Origin: TMED8 sp038125725
Lineage (GTDB): Bacteria > Pseudomonadota > Alphaproteobacteria > Rhodospirillales > Casp-alpha2
Direction: 5' to 3'
Assembly: GCA_038125725.1 (NCBI GenBank)
Contig: JAYPEK010000007.1
Coordinates: 62,001 to 126,000 of the forward strand
Length of the DNA: 64,000 bases
Shown here one piece after another: positions 52,940 through 61,100 of this stretch (positions are counted from its first letter, which is position 1; each line of letters starts with the position of its first letter). The notes beneath the pieces were generated by a model. That model was not told the origin of the DNA and made no database searches. It worked only from the letters and a program-made list of their open reading frames with translations. The position numbers were made by a program, and so were the translations under genes.

Positions 52940-53790
52940 GCGAAGCGAAAGGCCAGAAAGGCAAATCGAGCACGGGCAAGCGCCGCCGCCAGCGGCAATG
53001 GGGCGCGTTGCTGACCGGTAGGCGCATGGTCGTCGCCGTGACGCTGTTGCTGGTCGCGTTGGCCGGTGCCGGCGGCTGGTGGGCCTGGTCCGGCGGACAC
53101 GTGGAACGGGTGGCGGGAAAACTGCACTGGCGCCTGATCGCGGCAACCTCGCAGCTAGGCTTCAAGGTCGATGAAATCCTGGTCGTCGGCCGCCGCGAGA
53201 CGCGCCAGGAGGATCTGCTGGAGGCCGTGCGCCTGGCGCGCGGCGCGCCGATCCTGGCGTTCGATCTGAAGGCCGCGAAAGCGCGGGTGGAGAAGCTGCC
53301 GTGGGTGAAGACCGCCACGGTCGAGCGCATGCTGCCCAACACCATCTTGCTCAACGTCGAGGAGCGCCAGCCCATCGCCATCTGGCAGCACAAGGGCGAG
53401 TTCGCGCTGATCGATCATACCGGCGAGGTGATCATGCGCGACGGCCTGGCGCGATTCGCCGACCTCATCGTCGTGGTCGGAAAGGAAGCGCCGAAGCGGG
53501 CCTCTTCGCTATTGCAGATGCTGAGCGCCGCGCCGGAACTGATTTCCTTCGTCAAGGCGGCCCAGTGGGTCGGCGAGCGGCGCTGGAACCTGCGGCTCAA
53601 GGGCGGCATCGACGTGCGCCTGCCGGAAGCCGACGCCGCCGCCGCCTGGCAAAGGCTGGCCGACTACGAGCGCGCGCACCGGGTGCTGGAGCGCGACGTG
53701 CAGGTGCTGGACCTGCGCATCCCGGACCGGCTGATCGTGCGTAAAACGCCGCGCCCGGAGAACGAAAAGAAGAAAGGTCAGGAGACCTGA
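52936..53790 (+). CDS. ftsQ: Cell division protein FtsQ
   Basis: Bitopic divisome protein, 284 residues. A very basic cytoplasmic tail (GKRRRQRQ) precedes one membrane helix (about 31-50, ending WWAW). A POTRA domain (about 75-145, FKVDEILVVGRRETRQEDLL and LPWVKTATVERMLPNTILLN, then VEERQP) and the FtsQ beta domain follow. It joins the FtsL-FtsB pair to the ring. The tail is Lys-rich (ENEKKKGQ). It ends 24 nt before ftsA. Confidence 0.94.
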   Translation: MSEAKGQKGKSSTGKRRRQRQWGALLTGRRMVVAVTLLLVALAGAGGWWAWSGGHVERVAGKLHWRLIAATSQLGFKVDEILVVGRRETRQEDLLEAVRLARGAPILAFDLKAAKARVEKLPWVKTATVERMLPNTILLNVEERQPIAIWQHKGEFALIDHTGEVIMRDGLARFADLIVVVGKEAPKRASSLLQMLSAAPELISFVKAAQWVGERRWNLRLKGGIDVRLPEADAAAAWQRLADYERAHRVLERDVQVLDLRIPDRLIVRKTPRPENEKKKGQET

Positions 53791-53814
53791 GGTGATGAAG
53801 GACGAAACCGCGTC

Positions 53815-55086
53815 ATGAGAAACGGCGGCAAAATGCAGAAGGTGAAACCGCGCAACGGCCTGGTGGCGGCGCTCGACGTCGGCACCACCAAGGTCTGCTG
53901 CCTGATCGCGCGCACCGGCGGCGACCAGGGACCGCGCATCGTCGGTATCGGCCATCAGGTCTCCAAGGGCCTGCGCAACGGCACCATCGTCGACCTGGAC
54001 CAGGCCGAGACCTCGATCCGCGCCACGGTGGAAGCGGCCGAGCAGATGGCCGGCGAGAACATCCACGAGGTGGTCGTCAACCTGAGCGGCGGCAAGCCGA
54101 AATCGAGACTGGTCGCCTACGAGGTCGCCATCGGCGGCCACGAAATCGGCGACGGCGATATCCGCCGCATCCTCGATCCCGCCAACCTGGCGCAGGAAAA
54201 ACCCGAGGAACGAGAGCTTTTGCACCGCATTCCCATGGGCTACGGCGTCGACGGCAACCGCGGCATCGCCGACCCGCGCGGCATGTACGGCGAGCGCTTG
54301 AGCGTCAACATGCATGTGGTGACGGCGCTCCGGGGACCGATGCGCAACCTGGAATCGGTGATCCGCCGATGCCATCTCGGCGTCGAGCACGTCGTGGTCT
54401 CGCCCTATGCGGCGGCGCTCGGTGTGTTGAGCGAGGAAGAGAAGGCGCTCGGCGTCACCTGCATCGACATGGGCGGCGGCTCCACCTCGGTATCGGTGTT
54501 CTTCGACGGCGAACCGGTGCACACGGACGTGCTGCCGTTGGGCGGCGCGCATGTCACCAAGGACATCGCGCGCGGCCTGGTGACGCCCTTGAACCATGCG
54601 GAGCGGCTCAAAACCCTCTACGGCAACGCCATGACGTCCGCCAACGACGACCGGCAACTGATCCAGGTGCCGAGCGTCGGCGAGGAGGAAACGCCGGAAG
54701 CCCATACCGTGCCGCGCTCGGTGCTGATCGGCATCGTCAAGCCGCGCATGGAAGAGATTTTCGAACTCGTCCGCGACCGCTTGCGTGAAGCCGGCTTCGA
54801 TCAGGTCGCCGGGCGCGGCCTGGTGCTCACCGGCGGCGCCAGCCAGTTGCCCGGCGTGCGCGAACTGGCGGACGCGATCCTCGACAAGCAGGCGCGGTTC
54901 GGCAGGCCCTTGGCCATGGACGGCATGGCGGAAGCCGCCGCCGGGCCGACCTTCGCCGCCTGCGCCGGCCTATTGCAATACGGACTCGGTCATAGAGCCG
55001 AGGAAACCGGGGCGGAAATGCCCCAAGCGGCAGAGCCCCAGGGAAGGTTCGGCCGTATCGGCCAATGGTTGCGGGAGAACTTCTGA
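53815..55086 (+). CDS. ftsA: Cell division protein FtsA
   Basis: Actin-like protein that tethers FtsZ to the membrane, 423 residues. The phosphate loop is VAALDVGTTKVCCLIAR. The 1C subdomain has SGGKPKS and the second phosphate site is CIDMGGGSTSVSVF. The nucleotide-binding GLVLTGGASQLPGV follows. The C-terminal amphipathic helix that inserts in the membrane is RIGQWLRENF. ATG at 53815 is used; an ATG at 53833 is also possible. ftsZ follows after 101 nt. Confidence 0.95.
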   Translation: MRNGGKMQKVKPRNGLVAALDVGTTKVCCLIARTGGDQGPRIVGIGHQVSKGLRNGTIVDLDQAETSIRATVEAAEQMAGENIHEVVVNLSGGKPKSRLVAYEVAIGGHEIGDGDIRRILDPANLAQEKPEERELLHRIPMGYGVDGNRGIADPRGMYGERLSVNMHVVTALRGPMRNLESVIRRCHLGVEHVVVSPYAAALGVLSEEEKALGVTCIDMGGGSTSVSVFFDGEPVHTDVLPLGGAHVTKDIARGLVTPLNHAERLKTLYGNAMTSANDDRQLIQVPSVGEEETPEAHTVPRSVLIGIVKPRMEEIFELVRDRLREAGFDQVAGRGLVLTGGASQLPGVRELADAILDKQARFGRPLAMDGMAEAAAGPTFAACAGLLQYGLGHRAEETGAEMPQAAEPQGRFGRIGQWLRENF

Positions 55087-55187
55087 CATGAACCGGTCAG
55101 TCTCTCCCGTCGGTTTCAACTGCCCGCCGCAATCCTGCGTGGACCGGCGGTTACGGTTCGTTTTCAGCCCTGACTTAGGAGGTCATG

Positions 55188-57062
55188 ATGAGTATCAACC
55201 TTAGCGTACCCGAGGGTTCCGACGCTCCGGAACTCAAGCCGCGCATCACCGTCATCGGTGTCGGCGGGGCCGGCGGCAATGCCGTCAACAACATGATCCG
55301 GCGCGAGCTGGAAGGCGTCGATTTCGTTGTCGCCAACACCGACGCGCAGGCGCTCCTGCAGTCGCGCGCCGAACGCCGCATCCAGTTGGGGGCGACCCTG
55401 ACGGAAGGTCTCGGTGCTGGCTCCAAGCCGGAAATCGGCGCCGCCGCGGCGGAAGAGGCGAACGAGGAGCTGTTGCATCAGCTCTCCGGCGCCCACATGG
55501 CCTTCATCGCCGCCGGCATGGGCGGCGGCACCGGCACCGGCGCCGCGCCTGTCATCGCGCGGGCCGCCAAGGAAGCCGGCATCCTCACGGTCGCCGTGGT
55601 GACAAAGCCGTTCCAGTTCGAGGGCACGCACCGCATGCGCCTCGCCGAGGCCGGCATCGAGGAACTGGCCCAGTACGTGGACACCCTGATCATCATCCCG
55701 AACCAGAACCTGTTCCGGGTGGCGACCGAGCACACCACCTTCGCCGACGCCTTCGCGATGGCCGACGAGGTGCTCTACTCGGGCGTGCGCGGCGTCACCG
55801 ACCTGATGGTCATGCCCGGCCTGATCAACCTTGATTTCGCCGACATCCGCTCGGTCATGAGCGAGATGGGCAAGGCGATGATGGGCACCGGCGAAGCCGA
55901 GGGCGAACGCCGGGCGCTGGAAGCGGCGGAAGCGGCCATTGCCAACCCGCTCCTGGACGATACCTCGATGAAGGGCGCCAAGGGGGTGTTGATCAACATC
56001 ACCGGCGGTTCCGACATCACGCTGTTCGAGGTCGACGAAGCCGCCTCGCGCATCCGCGCCGAAGTGGACCAGGACGCCTACATCATCATCGGCTCCGCCT
56101 TCGACGCGGCGCTGGATGGCAAGATGCGGGTCTCCGTGGTGGCGACCGGCATTGATGCCGACGCGGCCTCGCTGCCACAGCCGACCATGATGCGGGTCAC
56201 CCAGGCGGTGTCGCGCGTGCGTCCGATCGTGGAAGCGGCGCCCGAGTCCGAAGCCAAGATCGAAGCCAAGGTCGAAGCCAAGGCTGAGCCCGAAGCGACG
56301 CCGGAACCGGTGGCGGAAGCGGCACCCGAACCCAAGTTCGAGGTCGCGCCCGCGCCCGAGCCGGAAGTCGCCGAAGAGCCGGTTTCCGAGGATGCGGCGA
56401 AACTGGCCGAGATCGAGGCCCTGATCGCCCAACCGGCGCCGGAAGCGGCCGAAGAAGAAGCCGAAGCCGCCGCCGAAATGGAAGCGGAAGCCGCCGAAGC
56501 GACCGAATCGGAGACCGAATCGGCTGAAGAACAGGCCCCGGAACCGGCCATCGCGGCGTTCAAGGCCCCGGCCGCGATGCCACGTGCCGGCAGCGACGAC
56601 GCCTTCGTGCCGCCGATGCCGCGTTCGGCCGAAACGGTGAAGGAAGAGGCCAAGCCCGATCCCTTCGCCGCCGCCGCCATGACCAACGGCGCGCAGGAAG
56701 CCGCCAAGGCACCGGCGGCCGAGGAAGAGAGCCGTCCGAGCCTGTTCGAGCGGGTCACCCGCACGGGCCGCGCGGCGCTCGGCCGCAAACCGCAGGCCGA
56801 AACCGGAGGCAACATGGTGGCGCCCTCGCAACTGTTTGAAAAACAAGCAGAAATGCCCACTCCGGCGGCGCCCGCGGCTTCCGCGGTGACGCCGGAACCG
56901 ATTGCCGCGGGCCCAATCAAGCCGGCCCTGGCGGCGGTCGCGGAAGCGGTCATGCCGGAACCGGCGCAGCCCGAAATGGCTGACCTGGCCCCGGCGGAGC
57001 AAGCGTCGGACGAGGACGATCTCCTTGATATTCCGGCATTTCTCCGGCGTCAGGCCAACTGA
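55188..57062 (+). CDS. ftsZ: Cell division GTPase FtsZ, long acidic linker
   Basis: Tubulin-like GTPase that forms the division ring, 624 residues. The GTPase domain (about 15-320) has VIGVGGAGGNAVNNMI, the tubulin signature GMGGGTGTGAAPVIA and the T7 loop NLDFADIRSVM. A Glu/Ala/Pro-rich linker of about 280 residues follows, far longer than in E. coli (383 residues in all). The conserved C-terminal peptide DIPAFLRRQAN ends it and binds FtsA and others. AGGAGG (55177-55182) is 5 nt from the ATG at 55188. The ATG at 55185 is too close (2 nt). Confidence 0.96.
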   Translation: MSINLSVPEGSDAPELKPRITVIGVGGAGGNAVNNMIRRELEGVDFVVANTDAQALLQSRAERRIQLGATLTEGLGAGSKPEIGAAAAEEANEELLHQLSGAHMAFIAAGMGGGTGTGAAPVIARAAKEAGILTVAVVTKPFQFEGTHRMRLAEAGIEELAQYVDTLIIIPNQNLFRVATEHTTFADAFAMADEVLYSGVRGVTDLMVMPGLINLDFADIRSVMSEMGKAMMGTGEAEGERRALEAAEAAIANPLLDDTSMKGAKGVLINITGGSDITLFEVDEAASRIRAEVDQDAYIIIGSAFDAALDGKMRVSVVATGIDADAASLPQPTMMRVTQAVSRVRPIVEAAPESEAKIEAKVEAKAEPEATPEPVAEAAPEPKFEVAPAPEPEVAEEPVSEDAAKLAEIEALIAQPAPEAAEEEAEAAAEMEAEAAEATESETESAEEQAPEPAIAAFKAPAAMPRAGSDDAFVPPMPRSAETVKEEAKPDPFAAAAMTNGAQEAAKAPAAEEESRPSLFERVTRTGRAALGRKPQAETGGNMVAPSQLFEKQAEMPTPAAPAASAVTPEPIAAGPIKPALAAVAEAVMPEPAQPEMADLAPAEQASDEDDLLDIPAFLRRQAN

Positions 57063-57310
57063 TCCGACGTCGTCGGGAGCTGAAAATGCAGGGTAACAAA
57101 TTGCAATAAAGAGTGATTTGTGGGGTTCCGGGGTTGTTGTTACACACAATCTCGGAACCACCCTGATTTCCCGGGTTAACCGGAGGTTCATCAGTAGCCG
57201 ATATTAAGGGTGGGGAGCGTCGAAAACATCTGCCGCGGGCGTGCCGAATATGCGTCCGGAAGCAATGTGAAAGTCAATCCGGGAAAACCGGAACAACAGT
57301 AAAGGGGATC

Positions 57311-58369
57311 ATGGTGTTTTCTAAGGCCGAGCCCGACGCCCAGATCAAAGAAGCCAAGATCAAAGCAGATCATTCGAACGCTACGCAATCTGATACGCAG
57401 ATCGTGCGCCAGCGCACGCTGAAGAATTCCATGTCATGCACCGGTGTCGGGCTGCATGGCGGCGACACCGTCACCCTGACGCTGCACCCCGCCGACGCCA
57501 ACACCGGCATCCATTTCCGCCGCACCGACCTAGATGCCAGCCAAGACGGCGACGCCGCGATCATTCCGGCGCGCTGGGACCTGGTCGTCGATACGCGGCT
57601 CTGCACCGTTCTCGGTAACGAGGCCGGCGTCACCATCGGCACCGTCGAGCACGTCATGGCGGCGCTCGCCGGCTGCGGCATCGACAACGCGGTGATCGAG
57701 GTCGACGGCCCGGAAGTGCCGATCATGGACGGCAGCTCCGAGCCGTTCGTGTTCCTGATCGAATGCGCCGGCGTGGTCGAGCAGGATGCGCCGCGCCGCG
57801 TCATCCGCATCCACAAGGAAGTTCAGCTTTCCCAGGGCGACGCCGAGGTTTCGCTGATGCCCGGCGATTGCCTGGACCTCAACGTCCGGATCGATTTCGA
57901 CAGCAAGGCCGTCGCCCGCCAGGAACTTTCCGTCGGGCTGATGAACGGTTCGTTCCGCAAGGAACTGGCCTCGGCCCGGACTTTCGGGTTCCTGCACGAA
58001 GTCGAGCAGCTTCGCGCCGCCGGCTTGGCCAAGGGCGGCTCCTTGGAGAACGCCATCGTCGTCAGCGGCGACGAGATCCTCAACGAGGAGGGGCTTCGCT
58101 ACGACGACGAGTTCGTGCGTCACAAGATGCTCGATGCGGTCGGTGACCTCTACCTCGCCGGTGCGCCGATCATCGGCTGCTTCAACGGCGCGCGCTCCGG
58201 CCATGCCGTCAACAACCAGTTGCTGCGCAAGCTGTTCGCCGACGAGACCGCTTGGTCCTATGACGTGATCCGCGGCGACGAAGCCCGGAAAGCCGTCGAC
58301 GGCGGGCTGCGTGCCGAAGCGCGTGGCGAGGCGCAAAGCGAATCGAAAGCGGCTCTCGGCGCCGCCTGA
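57311..58369 (+). CDS. lpxC: UDP-3-O-acyl-GlcNAc deacetylase LpxC
   Basis: Zinc deacetylase for the committed step of lipid A synthesis, 352 residues. Zinc ligands are His114 (VEHVMAAL), His271 and Asp275 (HKMLDAVGDLYL), and the catalytic His is 298 (SGHAVNN). FRRTDLD and MDGSSEPFVFLI are also present. Numbering is shifted by about 35 from E. coli because of an N-terminal extension rich in Lys and Asp (to about residue 34). AAGGGG is only 3 nt before the ATG. A GTG at 57314 would space better. It lies 248 nt after ftsZ. Confidence 0.96.
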   Translation: MVFSKAEPDAQIKEAKIKADHSNATQSDTQIVRQRTLKNSMSCTGVGLHGGDTVTLTLHPADANTGIHFRRTDLDASQDGDAAIIPARWDLVVDTRLCTVLGNEAGVTIGTVEHVMAALAGCGIDNAVIEVDGPEVPIMDGSSEPFVFLIECAGVVEQDAPRRVIRIHKEVQLSQGDAEVSLMPGDCLDLNVRIDFDSKAVARQELSVGLMNGSFRKELASARTFGFLHEVEQLRAAGLAKGGSLENAIVVSGDEILNEEGLRYDDEFVRHKMLDAVGDLYLAGAPIIGCFNGARSGHAVNNQLLRKLFADETAWSYDVIRGDEARKAVDGGLRAEARGEAQSESKAALGAA

Positions 58370-58400
58370 GCGGTCTTGCGGCCGTCATTCCGTTACATCG

Positions 58401-58432
58401 AGGCGCTCCCGCCCTGGAGCGCCTTTGTTTTT
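58401..58432 (+). terminator. Rho-independent terminator after lpxC
   Basis: AGGCGCTCC (58401-58409) pairs with GGAGCGCCT (58416-58424) around a 6-nt loop and is followed by TTGTTTTT. It lies 32 nt after the lpxC stop and ends the cluster transcript before bamD. Confidence 0.85.
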
Positions 58433-58453
58433 GGCGGATTCCCAACCATCCGC

Positions 58454-58484
58454 TTGTTTCGGCGGCCCGGCTTCGTAGTATAAT
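58454..58484 (+). promoter_or_regulatory. Promoter of bamD
   Basis: A perfect TATAAT (58479-58484) lies 48 nt before the bamD ATG. TTGTTT (58454-58459) is a possible -35 but the spacer is 19 nt, longer than usual. It follows the lpxC terminator, so bamD starts a new transcript. Confidence 0.6.
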
Positions 58485-58532
58485 GACCCCCGAACCGGAC
58501 CACGATCCCGACCGACGGATAAACCCTGCCCG

Positions 58533-59363
58533 ATGACCGCAACGGCGACCAAACGACCCTCAATCAGGCTGCGCCCAGCCGCGCCGGGCGGGCGTCTGTT
58601 GGCGCTTGCCATGGTGCTCGTGCTTGCCGCCTGCTCAACGCCGAAGAAGGAGTATGTGGAGCGCCCGGTGGAGGAGCTTTACAACGAGGCCCTCGACTAC
58701 ATGGCCGACAAGGAATACGGCCTCGCCACCGAGTCCTTCGACGAGGTCGAGCGCCAGCATCCCTATTCCGTATGGGCGACCAAGGCGCAGTTGATGGCGG
58801 CCTACACCTATTACCTGGCCAACCGCTACGATGATGCGATTTTGGCGCTGGACCGCTTCATCCAGTTGCATCCGGCCAACCGCGACGTCGCTTATGCCAT
58901 GTACCTGAAGGGGCTCAGCTACTACGAGCAGATTTCCGACGTGGAACGCGACCAGAAGATCACCGAACTGGCGCTGACCTCGTTCAAGGAATTGATCTCG
59001 CGGTTTCCCGAATCCAAGTACGCGCGCGATGCCAAGGTGAAGGTCGATCTCGCCTACGATCACCTGGCCGGCAAGGAGATGGAGATCGGCCGCTACTATC
59101 ACAACCAGCATCAGTACCTGGCGGCGATCAACCGCTTCCGGAAGGTTGTCGAGGACTACCAGACCACGACCCATGTGCCGGAAGCCCTGCACAGGCTGAC
59201 GGAAGCCTATCTGGCGCTCGGCGTCACCGAGGAAGCCCGTAAGACCGCTTCGGTGCTGGGACACAATTTCCCGGGTTCGGAATGGTATATCGATTCCTAC
59301 CAGATACTGGAGAACAAGCAGATCCGCCCGGAAGAGGACATTCCCTGGTGGAAGCTCTGGTAG
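58533..59363 (+). CDS. bamD: Outer membrane assembly lipoprotein BamD
   Basis: Essential lipoprotein of the BAM complex that folds outer membrane barrels, 276 residues. The lipobox LAAC puts the acylated Cys at 34. Tetratricopeptide-like repeats follow: EELYNEALDYMADKEYGLAT, YSVWATKAQLMAAYTYYLAN, YDDAILALDRFIQLHPAN and a fourth near LAAINRFRKVVEDYQ. Length and spacing match BamD (ComL/YfiO). The C-terminus ends IPWWKLW. recN begins 48 nt after it. Confidence 0.96.
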   Translation: MTATATKRPSIRLRPAAPGGRLLALAMVLVLAACSTPKKEYVERPVEELYNEALDYMADKEYGLATESFDEVERQHPYSVWATKAQLMAAYTYYLANRYDDAILALDRFIQLHPANRDVAYAMYLKGLSYYEQISDVERDQKITELALTSFKELISRFPESKYARDAKVKVDLAYDHLAGKEMEIGRYYHNQHQYLAAINRFRKVVEDYQTTTHVPEALHRLTEAYLALGVTEEARKTASVLGHNFPGSEWYIDSYQILENKQIRPEEDIPWWKLW

Positions 59364-59411
59364 GCCCGCTTTCCCGGCCCCGCCGGCAACAATGAGGGCG
59401 TTTGGCGCGCG

Positions 59412-61100
59412 ATGCTGTCGAACCTGATTATCCGCGACGTGGTGCTGATCGACCAGCTCGACCTCGAGTTCAAATCCGGGCTTGGCGTGCTCACCGGCGA
59501 GACCGGCGCCGGCAAGTCGATCCTGTTGGATTCGCTCGGCCTCGCCACCGGTGCCCGCGCCGAGGCGCGGCTGGTGCGGCATGGCTGCGAGCAGGCCTCG
59601 GTGACGGCGGTGTTCGACCTTTCCGACGGCCACGAAGTGCTGGACGTCCTGGCCGAACAGGAAATCGTCCTCGACGGCGAGCCGTTGATCCTGCGCCGTA
59701 CCCTCGGCGCCGATGGCCGCTCACGCGCCTTCGTTAACGACCAACCGGTCAGCATCGGCCTGTTGAAAAGCATCGGCGAGACGCTGGTCGAAGTGCATGG
59801 GCAGTTCGACAACCAGCGCCTGCTGAAGCCGGACGCGCATCTGGGCCTGCTCGATGCCTTCGCCGGCCATGACGGCTTGGTGGCGACGGCGCGCCAGGCC
59901 TTCGCCGATTGGCGCCGGGCGCGGGAGGAACGCGAACAGGCGGAGGCCGACGCGGAGGCCGCGCGCCGCGACGAGGAATACATCCGCCATGCCGTCGAGG
60001 AACTGAACGCACTGGCGACGGAGGCCGGCGAGGAAGAGGCCCTGGCCCAGCAGCGCACAATGATGATGATGGGCGAGCAATTGGTCGAGGCGCTCTCCGA
60101 GGCCACCGAACAGGCGGCCGGCCACAACGGCGCGGAGACCAAGCTGCAGAACGCCGTGCGTGCCTTGGAGCGCGTCGCCGAAAAGGCCGATGGGCGGCTG
60201 GATGCGGCGATCGCCGCCTTTGACCGCGCCCTCGACGGGCTCGCCGATGGGGTCGCTGAAATCAACCGGCTCAGCAATGACCTGGATTTGGATCCGTCGC
60301 GCTTGGAAGAGGTGGAGGAGCGCCTGTTCGCGCTCCGGGCATTGGCGCGCAAGCACAACGTGCCGGTGGACCAACTGGCGGCGCTGGCCGAACGCATGAA
60401 CCGCCAACTCGCCTCCATCGAGGATGGGTCCGCCGTGCTGGCCAGGCTCAAGGCGGCGGAAGCGAAGGCACGCAACGCCTTCGAGACGGCGGCGAAGGCG
60501 CTCAGCGCATCGCGCCAGGCGGCTGCCGGCGAATTGGATGCCAAGGTGGCGGCGGAACTGACGGGCCTGCACCTGGACCGGGCACGTTTCGTCACCGAGG
60601 TGGCGGCGCTGGACGAAGACGACTGGCGCGCCACCGGCATGGACCGGGTGCAGTTCCTGGTTGCCACCAACCCGGGCACGCCGCCGGGGCCGCTGAACAA
60701 GATCGCGTCGGGTGGCGAAATGGCGCGCTTCATGCTGGCGCTGAAGGTGGTGCTGGCGGAGGCCGACCCGGTTTCCACTTTGGTGTTCGACGAGGTCGAT
60801 GCCGGTGTCGGCGGCGCCGTCGCCGAGGCCGTGGGCGAGCGCCTGGGCCGGCTCGGTGCTGGCGGCCAAGTGCTTGTCGTAACTCATTCTCCGCAGGTGG
60901 CGGCACGCGGGCGCCACCATTGGCGGGTTTCCAAGTCCGCCACCGCCAACGACACTCTCGAGGCCCGTGTCTGGACCACGGTGGAGCCCCTGGACGCCGC
61001 GCAGCGCAAGGAAGAGATCGCGCGCATGCTGGCCGGCCGCCAGGTCACCGACGAGGCCCGCGCCGCGGCCGACAGCCTTCTCGGCGGAGGTGCCGGGTGA
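59412..61100 (+). CDS. recN: DNA repair ATPase RecN
   Basis: SMC-like ATPase for double-strand break repair, 562 residues. The start LSNLIIRDVVLIDQLDLEF leads to the Walker A GETGAGKSILLDSLGL. A coiled-coil middle (about 170-370) and the C-terminal head with signature IASGGEMARFMLAL and Walker B TLVFDEVDAGVGG follow, then VVTHSPQVAARG. This is the complete RecN layout. Its stop overlaps the ligA GTG by 4 nt. Confidence 0.96.
   Translation: MLSNLIIRDVVLIDQLDLEFKSGLGVLTGETGAGKSILLDSLGLATGARAEARLVRHGCEQASVTAVFDLSDGHEVLDVLAEQEIVLDGEPLILRRTLGADGRSRAFVNDQPVSIGLLKSIGETLVEVHGQFDNQRLLKPDAHLGLLDAFAGHDGLVATARQAFADWRRAREEREQAEADAEAARRDEEYIRHAVEELNALATEAGEEEALAQQRTMMMMGEQLVEALSEATEQAAGHNGAETKLQNAVRALERVAEKADGRLDAAIAAFDRALDGLADGVAEINRLSNDLDLDPSRLEEVEERLFALRALARKHNVPVDQLAALAERMNRQLASIEDGSAVLARLKAAEAKARNAFETAAKALSASRQAAAGELDAKVAAELTGLHLDRARFVTEVAALDEDDWRATGMDRVQFLVATNPGTPPGPLNKIASGGEMARFMLALKVVLAEADPVSTLVFDEVDAGVGGAVAEAVGERLGRLGAGGQVLVVTHSPQVAARGRHHWRVSKSATANDTLEARVWTTVEPLDAAQRKEEIARMLAGRQVTDEARAAADSLLGGGAG

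Noticed and set aside
56250..56560. Repeated GAAGCC/GCCGAA triplets as a tandem DNA repeat
   Set aside because: They encode the acidic Ala/Glu linker of FtsZ and vary at the codon level; a protein composition effect.
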